From Paralichthys olivaceus (Eukaryota > Chordata > Actinopteri > Pleuronectiformes > Paralichthyidae), in the NCBI RefSeq assembly GCF_024713975.1, contig NC_091094.1:13563001-13627000 (forward strand): 64,000 bases of DNA. The letters run 5' to 3'. Below, one piece after another: positions 12,901-25,308 of this stretch. Position 1 is the stretch's first letter; each line of letters begins with the position of its first letter. A program made the position numbers and the translations under genes. The notes under the pieces were generated by a model that searched no databases, was not told the origin of the DNA, and saw only the letters and a list, made by a program, of their open reading frames with translations.

Positions 12901-13063
12901 AAGTGACAAACCTCTGATGCAATCCTCCTGAGTGTTTTGAGAATTTGCAGAATGAGAAGAAAAGGTAGGACGATTGAGATTCAACTCCCTGTATGGGTCA
13001 GTGTGCACATCAGCTCCAAAACCCTCTGTCCCTTCATCACATAAATAAGCCTGTCCCAGCCGG
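9905..13063. other. Intergenic stretch between tmcc1 copy and tmcc1
   Basis: About 3.1 kb, AT-rich, without a supportable gene. It holds one copy of an interspersed repeat (11375-11640) and presumably the tmcc1 3' UTR just below 13064. Short open frames here lack homology or codon character. Confidence 0.6.
11375..11640 (+). repeat. Interspersed repeat family B, near-complete copy
   Basis: It begins with CTTCGCTAAGGAGGTTG, includes the characteristic GATTTCAATGAAACTTGGT core and ends near GACTGTTGGGC and GCGCTCTAC. Related or inverted copies are at about 26910-27056 and 40896-41116, with an end fragment near 45938-45985. Ends read CCTCCGCCAAGG versus CTTGGCAGAGG, so the family has imperfect inverted termini. 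It is probably a non-autonomous DNA element common in fish (family knowledge, class uncertain). Confidence 0.6.
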
Positions 13064-16000
13064 TCATCTGGGGTGCAGGAGAAAGCGATGCAGATACTCT
13101 GAAATGGCATCCCAGTGCCTCCAGAGGAAGGCGAGGAGGATTACGAGGAGCAGCGTAGAGAGCGTGCGGCTTCTAGTTTTCATTAAGGGGACCACACAGT
13201 TTGCCACAGTGGACACAAACACCAAAAGGACTGCCATGACTGTTAGCAGCACATTGATGAGTTTCCCAAGAAGATTCTGCGCTGTGCCATTCTCCAAACC
13301 CTCCAGCTGCACCACCTGCTGCTGCTGCTGCTGCAGCTCCATCTTGGAGATACGCGTCTGACATGCCTCCAGCGCCTCCTGCAGGTCAGAGGCAAAACTG
13401 TCAGTGAAATAGCTGTGATGATAAATATATTGCATTCATTCTGACAAGGCTTACCTGAATGTCCCTCACTCTTTCATAGGACTGATAAGCAATCTTTTCC
13501 TCCATACTGGCTAGTTCCTGTTTCAAGTTCAGGATTTCATTCTGGTGCAGCTCTGTTAAGTCATTGAGTTGCTCTTCTAAACGTTCACACCTGCAAAATA
13601 GTGAAAACATCAGCACATCATGACCAGAACATTTTCTTCTACTGCACAGACCTACTTACTACAGTAAACAGGATATGATATGCTACCTGTATCGTTCCTC
13701 TTGCAGGGCCTCCATGATCATTGTATTGTCCCGCTGATAGTGGGCTTTTAAGCTTTCAAAAGACTCCTCAAGTCGACTTTGATTTTCCCGGAGGTCTTGA
13801 ATCTCATGGAGAACTGCATCAAAGCCAGAGACCTGGCCATGTTCAAAGGTATTGCCCTTGGAGCTAGAGGGGCCTCCAGGGGCTCCAGTCGTGCTATTGG
13901 CTCCTGCAGATCCAGACGTAGCGCTCGAACAGTCATCGTCGCTGCCATACTTCGGACTGGACTGCAACTGTCCAGTCCCAAGCATCCTTGTTGCCCCAGG
14001 ACCAACACCTTCATCTCCCTGGGTTTCATCCAAAGAGTCCTTCAGGGCTGCAATGTTGTCGGCGCTGCCAAACTTGTGACGGATGAGGGAAGCGATTTCT
14101 CTCGGCTTGGACACCACAGCTCCGGCTGCAGAATGAGTGGCCTGCGAGAAGCTGGACAAGCCGCCGGTAACCTGTAACCAAGTCAAAACTGTATGTGACA
14201 TCTGGTTTCACTGCTGTAAATGGGTGAAATAGGCTGAAAATGTCCCAGGACAATATTACATGTGCCAGTAACACATCTCAATAAGTCTGCATGAGCATGT
14301 GTCATACTGGCCCATCTACACCTAATGCAGCAATGATTCATTTCATGAGTCACACTTGTATTAGGCAAGTTGCTTACGTTGAATTTAACTAAATATATTG
14401 ATTACAATTTTTTTTACTTTGTTGGAAAAGGGATATTACACGTGTAACCTTTAGTCAGTAAAATGACAAAAATCCTTTTCTATAATGATATGAGAGTGGA
14501 GAATAGGCGTCAGTACAAAAACACACCTTGGCTCCAACATCTTTCAGCCCTTGGTGCATGTCTCGGAAAACATCTTTGGGCTGCCGAGGGATGCCGTTGT
14601 GCTCCACCTCTCGGAGCTTCCGGTGATAGTGCTCCAGCTTCCTCTGCAGTTGCTGGATGGTCTGAGCGGACTTTTGGTTCTTCTTCTCAAACACCTGTTT
14701 GATGCGTGCACTCTGTTGTTTGTCTGCGTTGTTGGCGAGTTTAAGGTATTCAGCCACGTTGTCATCGCGCGCAGTTTGTTCAATCTTGATTTGTTCTGTG
14801 AGTTTGAGGATCTTCTGTTGTAGCTGCGCAATGGCCTGCTTAGTTCGCTGGGGGTCTGGGGTACTGTCAACTACATCGTAACCGTCTGCACCATAGGGGA
14901 GGGCGTTGGGCGACACAGCGGGGCCCGATCCTTCATAATAACGATCCAGCTGTTGAAATAAATAAAGAGAAAAAGAGAGGAGATCACAAATGTGAAAAAA
15001 ATGCCTACATGTATTATAAGTTTCTAATAAAAAAAACATTAAAATTACAGTTGTTTGTAGTCATCATGTCATCAATCCCCTCTTATAAAAACTTAATATC
15101 ACTATATGACTTAAACACATCATCAACACTTCAATTAAAACAGTTTGGATACTGTGATTTAATGGTCTGATTAAAGACTGTTGTCCCTGTTCATTTTCTG
15201 TAAAGTATCAAATGTCATCTTCTTATACTTAACTTGTATGTAACTACACATTCACAACAGTAGATGGTGCAGGTAAAGCAGAAGTTCCCTATGATGGTCA
15301 CAGATAGGGATGTAAAATGCACTGACTAATTGTAGCTGAGGTAACTTAGGCCTCTAATGGAGTTATGCCATCGATTTTATTTCTGTTTTCTTATAAAGTC
15401 CAGGCCAATCAACTCGATGCCCTGAGGCCCACACTGAGAAGAAAGGTAAATATTAAACTTTGGTCATTAACACAAAATGAATGGAGCCAAATCATAAGAG
15501 AGACCAGCCCTTACTGTAATGTGCAATGTTTGCAACTTGCTTATAATACCTGCTGATAAAGTGAATTCAACACACCACGGAGTAGCCAGTATTTATAACG
15601 TCTACTTCCTTGTGTTTGATCATTCCAGATATTTCTTGTTATACAGCTAGTATCTGACCTTTGAAATGTCACCGATAATAACATTAGAGCTATTGTTTAA
15701 GGATTCATATAAACTGTCAGAGTCAAACAACAACAAAAACAAATCAGGACACAAGTTTGAGATCTCTTATCCTTGCGAGCCTTATCTGACCTGAAGTACA
15801 CTCAGACAGCAAAAGCTAAAATTAGAAAGGCTTAAAGCTCATAGTGACAACCACTCAAACGCAATCTCTGACCTTCCACCGCTGACAGTTTATCTCCACA
15901 TTCACCGGTTCATCCTGGAACATCTGAACCATTAACAGCCTGTTAAACACATTTCCCTCAGTTCACTCACTTAAAACATTTCTGCACAAATAACACAAAT

Positions 16001-17209
16001 AATCCTCATGAGTGCAGTGTCTCTTTCTATTTCTATTTAAATCTACTATTTAAACTTTCTCTGTGTATAAAACTTTAGGACTGAATTCAGTAATATGCCA
16101 TATTTTGTAATGAGAGCTGTACAATAGATTTTATGGCAAAGAACATAAATATAAAGAATTAAAGGGGTTTCAACTAGAAGAGTCAGTAAAATAATTGTAG
16201 AACTCACCTTCACAGATTATGTGTCTGCTATTGTTTTACATTTTCTTACTATTATTTGGGACAAAACAGGTTTTATATTTTGAACATACTCTTTCTTTTG
16301 TGCTTTGGAGGATGAAGCAGTAACATTGTTGCCATGGAGTCAGTCAGTTATTGGTGGTAAACACCTTACGTCCCTTTTTTGACACATTTGAATTTGGAAA
16401 AATTGATATGCATCATATGTCATGTAAATGAATCCGGTATCTTTAGATTTCTGGATTGTCGATGAAATAAAACATTTGAAGAGGTCCACTTGTCTTGAGT
16501 GATTTTAAAAGAGTAGTGAATGTCGTTGTAGCTCTATTCATAACACTGAAATCACCCAGTGAGTCATTGGCATCAAGAATGGAATTTCTTCCTCTGAAGA
16601 ACTCACCTTGTCAGGCTCCTCGGTGGAGTGGTAACCAGAAGTCAGCAGCATGTCAGCTAATGCTGGGCTGCTAGGTGTGTCTGTGGTCGAGGAGGAGCGT
16701 GGGCGTCCAGCCTGCAGCAGGGCCTCGTGGGTGCTGCGCCTGTGGATCTGGGGGCTCCCTTTTTGGGGAGCATCCCCAACACCCCCAGCCTTGCTGCGGC
16801 GGCTCTGCAGGCTGGTGCCTCGCTTCATCATGGGTGGAGCACCTCGGATCTGCAGCAGAACGCGGCTCAGAGCTGCAGGAGGGGCGGAAGCGGCAGGGTT
16901 GTCAGGATCCACAGGGAGGGCCGAGGAGGCAGGAGCATCCCCTACTTCTGACCCTACATCAGTGGGCTCGGAGGGAGGGGCGCCTGCGCAGGTAGAGGCG
17001 GAGTCATGTGGGGAAACGGAGGAGCGTCGGCGCTGTGGCTGGAAGAAGTGCTTCAGGCCATGGCCCAACGCTCCCATGTTCTCCAGGGCATTATGGGTGA
17101 TTTTAGACAAGCCGTGCTCTGACTCCGACGCCCTCCTGCCGACCTCCAGCTCCGCTCGGCCTCCTGTGTCCGGCTCATCTGGATTCTGTTCACTACTACC
17201 CTGATCCAT
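13064..17209 (-). CDS. tmcc1: Transmembrane and coiled-coil domain protein TMCC1
   Basis: Five coding exons (17209-16607, 14949-14527, 14171-13687, 13590-13455, 13378-13064) give 653 residues, the length I recall for human TMCC1. The N-terminal third is Ser/Pro-rich with conserved patches ([34 protein letters not shown]). Exon 2 carries the TMCC signature [20 protein letters not shown] and coiled coils (about 220-342). Exons 3-4 carry [19 protein letters not shown] and a second coiled coil. The C-terminus has a Gln-run and two hydrophobic segments (about 588-612 and 621-637). TMCC proteins are ER membrane proteins that self-associate and link to ribosomes or ER fission sites (family knowledge). 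A short intron-2 linker present in some mammalian isoforms is absent from this model. Upstream non-coding exons were not placed. Confidence 0.92.
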
Positions 17210-20200
17210 CAGAGACCTCCAGTTTCACAGTGAGGTTCTACTTGGGGGGTGCAGGGAATAGCTGCACCCCGATGACACCGCCCCCCCCCCTCTGAGAGGC
17301 TGGTTGAAAGCCGTGAAGCAGAGGGGATGGTGCTCAGTTGGGCCTTTTGAGTGGGCATGCATCTGTGGCTTGGCTCAATGTCATGCTTGTCTACCACAAA
17401 AGGAAAATAAAAATGATTATGACATGCAGCCATGAGTGGTGAACATAAAAAACAGCAGCAGCAGAATATAAACCAACACAAAGCAACTTGAACTGGGTTG
17501 GCACAGACGTGACCACTTTTGTCGGCACAATATAAGATGTTTCTTGATAATTCATAATAATTACACTAGGTATCCATTTTAGCAAATGTCTGGCGGTGCC
17601 AACCCAGTGCTGCAAAAATCATAATCTCAAAAATAAACAAGCTTTTGCGAACAGTTTCTGAAATGTTGAAATTTGATACCTTTGACTTTTTGTGAAGTCT
17701 CATTTCATTATTTTATTCCAAGCTCAGTTTTACAAAAGCTCTCAAGATAGTTGAATAATTACATTTCAGAAAGTATTTATCATGAAAATGAACAAAATCA
17801 ACATAACTGAGTGCTTCCATGATGCTAACAAAAAGAGTGTGAAAACTGTAAATGAAATTCTAAATGGACATTTGATTCTCATCAGATTAAGATCCAGAGC
17901 AATCACCTCTCTTATCTCATTTCATAACAAGGATCACTTCTGCAACGTAAAGAACCATTCCAAGTTTGTACCTCACTGATGACTGCTAATATATTTAAAC
18001 CATTATAGTTTACCCATGAGACAGTGAGAGAGAAAGAAAGAAAGAAAGAAAGACAGGGAAGGGGGTGAGAGCTTACCATCAGCCCAGCCTGTCCTCTTCT
18101 GACTCACAACTCAGGATTGACTAAATGAAGCGGACACATAAACAAAAAACTATAAATATGCTCCTTACAAAAGAGAAACAAAACAGTTCACAAATAGGCA
18201 TCACACAGACATTTACAGATTTGAACATGCCATCGACTGAGCATTAACTTAATGGATATGTTAAAGGAATCCTGCATAAGTGAGACTTAAAAGCTTCTAA
18301 AGATGCTGACGTTGAGACACTGGAGCTTTGTTTAAAAACGTAAGAGACAGCAGTAAGTAGTCGATGCCTGGACACTATGACAGCACACATAATGCTGATA
18401 CATGACATTACACTAAGTAATGGAATCAGTTGTATATAGAAAGAGACATGACAAAACATGGCTGCAACATGGATCATCACATCAGTTTTCAGAATTCATC
18501 AGAATGTTTGGTAGTGATGCTATTGTTGGTTACATCTAAGAGGTTTCATAGTTAAGAGACAGTCAGCTTGGTTCAAGATTTGGGATCCTAAAAGTTAAAT
18601 ATTATGACTTTTCTTCTTAAATGATGACTCTTGTAATACTTTAACCCTATACTAAAAACTATTCCTCAATATAGCCAAAATACTCCGTTTTGAACCCAGT
18701 TGCATGGTTACTTTGTTTATTAAGATCTCATGAAACTGAAAGCTTTTTAAACCAGTGTTCAAGCACAGTGATTTCTCATGCAGGTGGCATCTAGAGCTCC
18801 ACTGGCACCCACATAGCCTGTTTTACAAACCTAAGTTGGACATGTTACATGTTTCCCTGAACCCAAGATAAAATATCCAGAGCACAAAGGGATGGACCTG
18901 ACAGACAGATGAATGGCTGCATGAGTCAGCAAAGACTAAACATCACTTAACAAGCAGGCAGCAGAGTCTCTCAACACAAACTCCATCTACTGCTCCATTG
19001 TGACACACAGTGACTCAGTGCTGGTCCTGCTGTTAGAAAGCCCTTATTTAAAGGGTAGTTGGTAGAACAGCAGGCCTCCTCTGTGGAGTGACTGTCGGTG
19101 CAGACTACGCTCTCAGGTCATCTCCACTGTCAGACAAGGAAAGGACAGGTTTTTTTTCTTCTCTATGTCTTTTAGAGGACGTTCTGAGTGGTTTCACCAC
19201 AGCATCGTAAGGAGGTATATCTGATCAACCTCAGATTTTATCAATGTTTTCCTGTTTATCAAGTGTTTGTCATTCTCTGCTCATAGAAAAATGGTTTAAA
19301 GCCACAACCTTCACTCAGTGGCATAAACAATGACATAGTTATGGGACACTTATCATAATAATACTCAATTCTTTTTGAGTTTCAATTTTACTTAGTATTT
19401 TTTATGCGCATTTCTTGTCTTGACAGTGGAGCTGATTTGGAATGGATCCCACAGTGGAGGCCTGGAGGCATTAGACTTAATAGGATCCTTCCAATTGATC
19501 TACTGATCAACATGCTTGTACAAAGAATAACACATTTTAAATAGATTCATTCATGTTTAAATCGATGTTTTAGCATTCACCTGCTACCATTGCTCGTTCA
19601 CTCGTTCATTCATCTGCATCAATATATTTTTTGACACATTAGCGCAAACCATGATGCAATTACATAGAAAATGTGATTATATCACTAAGCTTCATCTACT
19701 GCTGCCTCGCATAGAAAAAAGAATTGCTCTCTAACCACATTTCCTGATTATGAATCACTGATTATGACCACGCAGTCAGTCAATGCAGTGCATAGCAGGA
19801 GGCTTTGTAAGCTCAAGATATGACACAGGAACAAAGGTTGTGCAGAGACATCAAACTACATCCTTTAACTACAATGAAAAGACAGTGGTGTCTGACTCCT
19901 CCAGGCTGAGGGCAAAGTGTTCTTTCTGAAGTAGGTCAGCCAACATTCGCCTATCCCTCTCTGTACATGCGTGTTTCAAGGTCACGCAATCTTCTCAGTG
20001 TTGTGCATGTGCCTTTTTTTTGTCCCTTGCAAAATGTATTTTTCATTTATCTGATTTAAACTTCTAATAGTATAGTAACCTATATATTGTGACATACACA
20101 GAGTGATGGCAATAATATTGTTCAGCATCAATATAATCAAGTAAAATGAAGCAAGATTTTATTATGATAAAGAGATGCTCAACACAGCAAGAATCCATCT

Positions 20201-20454
20201 TCAGACAAACACCTCTATATGTGTTCATCAGCAGATCAAGTGTGGGTCTATTAACACAGGAAAGGGCTTTGTAATCCAAGCAAATTCCCTGCACCACGCT
20301 CTCTGGGTAATTCTAATGAGATAGCTGTCAAACTTAAGTCAGCTGTTTCCAAGGACATTTAGAAAAATCACATGCTGCAAAGGAAAAAAACAGAAAAATA
20401 AAAAGCGTGTGAAGGCAATGCAGATCTTTTCCTGGCATTTGACCATTTTTTCAA

Positions 20455-20530
20455 ACATAAATAATAACAATAGCTTAAATTTGTATAGCACCTCTAAAGG
20501 TACTCAAGGCCGCTTTACAGAGTTAAGAAA
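20455..20530 (-). mobile_element. Retroposon 3' tail remnant (LINE/SINE type)
   Basis: On the minus strand this reads as a tail with AAAGCGGCCTTGAGTACC followed by a GCTATACAAAT stretch, the typical 3' end of fish LINE-derived repeats. A similar tail lies on the plus strand near 58900-58970. Only the end is recognisable. Confidence 0.45.
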
Positions 20531-22794
20531 AAAAGTGAAAAAATGAAACTATAAAATAAAATAAATGAAAATAAAACAAATCACAGACAGATAACAGTAA
20601 ACATGTGAGTAGGAGGGTAGACAAAGTATTCTAGATATGGTGATTCTGCACCATCTATGTTAGCGCGACCAATGCTAAATGTTAAAGGTACCCTGAGGAG
20701 TTTTTGCCCACTGGTGACACAGTAAAGCAATGTCTGTGTGGACCCTGGGCTGACGAGCCGTTGCACATGTGACAGCATATGGGAACCAAAATAAATAAAA
20801 AACAAGCACGTGTTCTGGTGACTGACACATTATTTTACAAGAGAAGTCAACTCTCTTCAACCCTGCTTCCAGCAGCAGGACGTCGCTGATCGCAGCCCCA
20901 AACAGCAAACAGACAAAGTCCGATATTAGAGGACAAACAGAGTGAAGAATCTTGAAGATAAACCAATGATAATAGGAGGTAACATAGACCACAGCTGAGC
21001 TATAAGAAGAGAAGATATTGGACATAAATCAATCAAGTGCATGCACATACATATTGATCAAATCAAATGGCTTCCAAATGTGTTGTTAGGCATTTGTTCA
21101 CATTTTGATACAACTATGTTTATATGGCAGTAATATGTCTTTCAATCATCCAGTTCAGGTTTACATTCAATTCTCCACAGGGTACCTTACAGGTGAGATA
21201 AGTTCAAGAACCAAATCAGTAGGGTTTGCTCTCAACTTAGAATTGAAAGTGTTCATATAACATGGCATTAAACATCACCCCGAGTCTACATGAACAAAGC
21301 CAATTGATCGAACACATATTTAGGTCCGATGACACGGGAAGGGATTTCAGAATAACAACAACCAAGCTCACGCAAGTCTGAGGGTTCGTAAATGAAATGG
21401 CAAAATAAAAAACACTGTAATTTTGTACAGCACAGGCCCCCAAAGGCCTGTTAGCTTAATTAATTGTCTAATGTTAATTAATGCTGCCAAATAGCCCACC
21501 TCTCCAGAGGGTATCTGCAGGACACACTCACACAGCCACAAATGTTATAATGTAACAATTGGTTAACACAATAATATACAGTAGAAATATTCGAATACAA
21601 AGATCACTTCCTTCATATAACAGCCGGGGTCCTTACAACCACCATCCTATTCAAGAGCTGCTGTTGCTACAAATAAAGTTTCCTATTGTCGAGGCAAGTA
21701 AGTAAAACAATACAAAGAGCTTTCTGTCCACATGCATGTTACATGTTATTGGGATGTCCCAGTGTAACAGGTGCATTCAGTGTCTCCACACGTGGTGGAA
21801 ATGGTCATACATGCTGAAGTCAATCATACACGTTTGTCAGGATTTGTGAGTTATGTTGTGTTACTGCAAACAGTCTGAGCCCGAGCAGCTTAACGTTAGC
21901 TCGAGATAAGAGGAGGATGACATTAGCTCGCCGGCTAACGTCCGTAGGCCCGGTCTTTAACAAACACAACAATAAGACATATTGGCTGAAAGTGTCAATG
22001 TAGTTTATCGCTAAATTGTCGGTTGTCTCGAATCGTTGTGTGATATTAAGTGATGGAGACTCGCTGCTCTCAGTTTGATGGTTTCTCTGCTCCTCCAGCT
22101 GCTAGCACTACAGGCTAAGGCGGTGCACCGGGGGGGCGTTCGTTTCACCTCAGGGTGCACACCGGTGCAGCTGAGCGGGGCGAGGTAACAGTGCCGCGTT
22201 TGCTTTACTTGCAGAGGCATCAGTGTCTCATATTGATTGTGCAGAGCCAGACTGGCCTCCAGTTCCTCCACAGCTGCAGATATCGGCCCTACTTCATATT
22301 TAAAGTCTGCTGTTTGAATATTGAATATATTGATAAGCTTTATTGTTGAATATACTTTTTACATACTGTATTATAATGCACATATTTTTACAAACTCTTA
22401 TACTTTATATTTTGCCTTTCTATTTATTGCTATTGTCTTGGTCTGTGTATATTTTTACTTTTGGCTGAAGCGACTGTCACAAAACCCATTTCCCTCCCAG
22501 GGATATATCAAGTATTTTTGATTCTGATGCCAGTAAAATTAAAAAGTAAAAGACCAGACTCATGAGAGTAATTACTGGGTTTATGGTTTTTCACCATAAA
22601 ACTGCGTGCATCCTAATCTGGACTTGTATCTTGAATCGTCGTAACCAAATTTCACGCACACATTATTGACAGAGCCATGAATAACATGGCATCCATTTGT
22701 CATAACTAGTTCTTCTACAAATATTACATCTTACCAACTTCCTCAAAACCCATACTGCTGACAAACCGGACATGAGACAGTCATCGCAGTGTTG

Positions 22795-22905
22795 TGATGT
22801 AGTGCAGCGCTGGAACCAGCTGTCGGATGGTCTGAAGAATGGCCCATCTAATGCAGTTTTTAAAACCAAACTGAAACATTTTTTGAATCCACAAGTTACT
22901 TAAAA
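22795..22905 (+). mobile_element. Decayed LINE 3' coding remnant
   Basis: The plus strand encodes RWNQLSDGLKNG followed by VFKTKLKHFL, matching the usual C-terminal signature of CR1/L2-like LINE reverse-transcriptase proteins (WN-L-P, then FK-LK--L). No further polymerase sequence is readable, so it is a 5'-truncated insertion. Confidence 0.5.
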
Positions 22906-23559
22906 TAAACTATTTTACAAGGCCATGCTGTTATTGTATCATATTCTTTTTGTATCACTTCACACAGTTCTAGCTACTTCATTTGTATTGCTTTTCTCCC
23001 TCAACTTATTTTTTACTTCTTGTACAGATTTCATTTTTATCTCCACTTGACCTCTTTTAAAATAGTTGTAAACTCTGCTTCCTGATTCTAAACTGGTTTC
23101 TTCTAAACGTGTCTCTTTATTGTCCCTGTGCAGCTCTTTTAGTCCACCTCTGTGAAACTTTCCTCACAGGTATGAGAGGCTCAAAGAGGGGGAGTTAGGA
23201 TTGGAGATGTGTTGCTGACCATCTGTCACACACCACCAGGCTTTAATCACACCTCAGCAGTCTTGTATTTCAGGCTGGTGTTGAGCTACAGCTCCTCCAG
23301 TGCAGGTTTGCACCAGACAACATCTCTCCTCTTTCTATAGGTAACAACATCCAGTGCTTCCTGACGACGGTCTGCTCAGTCAGCTGATACTGTCATTCAT
23401 TTAGCATGTCCTGGTTTCACCGCTGTGGCATAATAAAATATGTGCTTGTCAGATCTGGGTGTTGTCTCTGAGGTGGAACCTGAACACGGTAATTACACAG
23501 CAACGGCAATAAAAAAATAAAAGCATCACTCACATGTAAATACACTTAACGTCGCCCAC

Positions 23560-24080
23560 CCAGGCTGTCCAGGGGCTCAAAACAGGCGCTTACTCGCCAT
23601 CCGTCCACTCAGGCTGTCAGTTAGCATCCCGGTTAGCCTCCCAAGCTAATAAAAAAAAAAAATAACCATCTCCTCAGCCACGGTTCGCTTCAGGCGACCG
23701 GGGAACGGCGACACAACCAACCGTAAACCACCCCCCCTGTCCACCGACCGTGAGCCGTGCGAGGGCCGAGGGCCTCGGACACGCGATTCATTCAACGAGC
23801 AGCTCGCGGAGGACGATGGACGAGTGTTTAGCCAGCGTGAACTTACATGAGCGTGGAGAGGATTGTGTTGATGACCGTTCATTTCTCCCAACGGCGGAAC
23901 ACTCCCACGGTGACGTCAAATAGCGTGCTCGACGTCAGAACAGCTGAGCCGCACACAGGCAGCTCACCGGCGGAGCGCATCAGGAGCCGGTCCGGTCGGT
24001 TGCTGTGTTTGAGAACTGGGTGTTCGTCTGTGGTTGTGTTTGCACCGAGGAGACTGTAAGGGATCCGGCGCTGTGCGTGG
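23560..24080. promoter_or_regulatory. CpG-rich candidate promoter with CRE sites
   Basis: This GC- and CpG-rich stretch in AT-rich surroundings contains a CRE palindrome TGACGTCA at 23911-23918 and a half-site GACGTCA at 23931-23937. It probably serves tmcc1 (minus strand) as a distal promoter, because the next gene to the right points away. The assignment is inference. Confidence 0.4.
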
Positions 24081-25308
24081 ATCGTGCTGCAGGTTTTAAA
24101 ATGTAATCGTACGTGAATAAGTCTACAATAAATAACTGTTTATAAGTAGATGATACTTTCATTAAAAACAAAAAAACAAAAACCAGCACAAGTGTTTCAA
24201 GACGAACGCGTATTGGCTGAGACAATGTCACGTGAGACGAGATGCGCGAGAGACACGCACATGATCCATATTGACGTGCATCATAATATTAACATATGAA
24301 TCTATGTTCATTCATGTGACGGAATGTTTGTTGTTAAGTTGTTTTCGTTGCTGATTTCTATTTAACAAATGTTTTTTTTCTTCAGACTTATAAAAATGTT
24401 CGAAATAAGCTGAACCAAACTAAAGTAAACAGGTGCACTACACTGATTATCACTAAAAGATGAAATGATCGTGCATTAGGGGGACTTTGGTATAATTGAT
24501 GCTGCTGGGATCATGTTAGTTATTTAAGGGTTAAAGGGAAGTTACAGTCCACACAAAAAAAACTAAACGTTTTACTGATTAGGTATTTGGCACAACATTT
24601 ATATTGGAGCATTTCAATGCAACCAAACCATCCTGAATTTTACTCCAAGCAGTGTGGCCAAGGTGTTGGAAAACAATTAGGCTTAAGCCATTAATACATT
24701 AGTGGATTAAAACAAAATACATGATTCATGATGATGTAAATTAAATAATAGATTAATAAAAAGCTTTTTAGCCCTCTATAGTTGCATTTCAACCCCTGGA
24801 CTAGGAACCTGAATTTTTGACAAGGGTCAAAACTCAGCATTGAAGAAATCTTTTATACCCCTCAAAAAGCATACTCCAAAATACAAACAAACAAAAACCA
24901 AAAAAGTATACTTGCCCTGTTGCCTCTTATTGATATCATGGAGCTTCACAAGAAGGCCAAAACAATTAGTTTGAAGAAGTCACTGTTTCGTAGAAATTGT
25001 AGTGGGCTCTTTTCATGGTTTTTAAGTCAGTGGACACCAAATTTGGAGATTTGAGTCACACCCCTGAATGTCTTTAATTACCAATACTTCAGATAAGACA
25101 ACAAATAAACATACATATTCAGGCAATGGTTGTGTATCTCAAGTTGCCCTTTATTTCCCCTTTAAGAAAATGTACATTTTGAATCCTTGCTAAATGCATG
25201 ACAAGAAATTCAAGTTGCTAGCCCTGTAGCAACATAGCAGTTGATTTCCATCAAGTAGGAAAGGATCCTTGGAAAGTGATTATTCCAGTTTTACAAGCCA
25301 AATCCAGG

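Larger units (their letters stand above)
17210..25308. other. Gene-free 8 kb upstream of tmcc1
   Basis: No protein-coding exon could be supported. It contains a GAAA microsatellite near 18030-18052, a retroposon tail near 20455-20530, a LINE-like 3' fragment at 22795-22905, and two CpG-richer stretches (about 21870-22200 and 23560-24080) that could be alternative tmcc1 promoters with non-coding first exons. Confidence 0.6.

Noticed and set aside
16650-17204. 184-residue plus-strand open frame opposite tmcc1 exon 1
   Set aside because: It is a shadow of the GC-rich tmcc1 exon. The minus strand shows family conservation and correct splice phase.
20581-21025. Overlapping minus-strand frames with hydrophobic stretches
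   Set aside because: Cysteine and phenylalanine content fits AT-rich chance translation. No signal peptide with matching downstream exons could be found.
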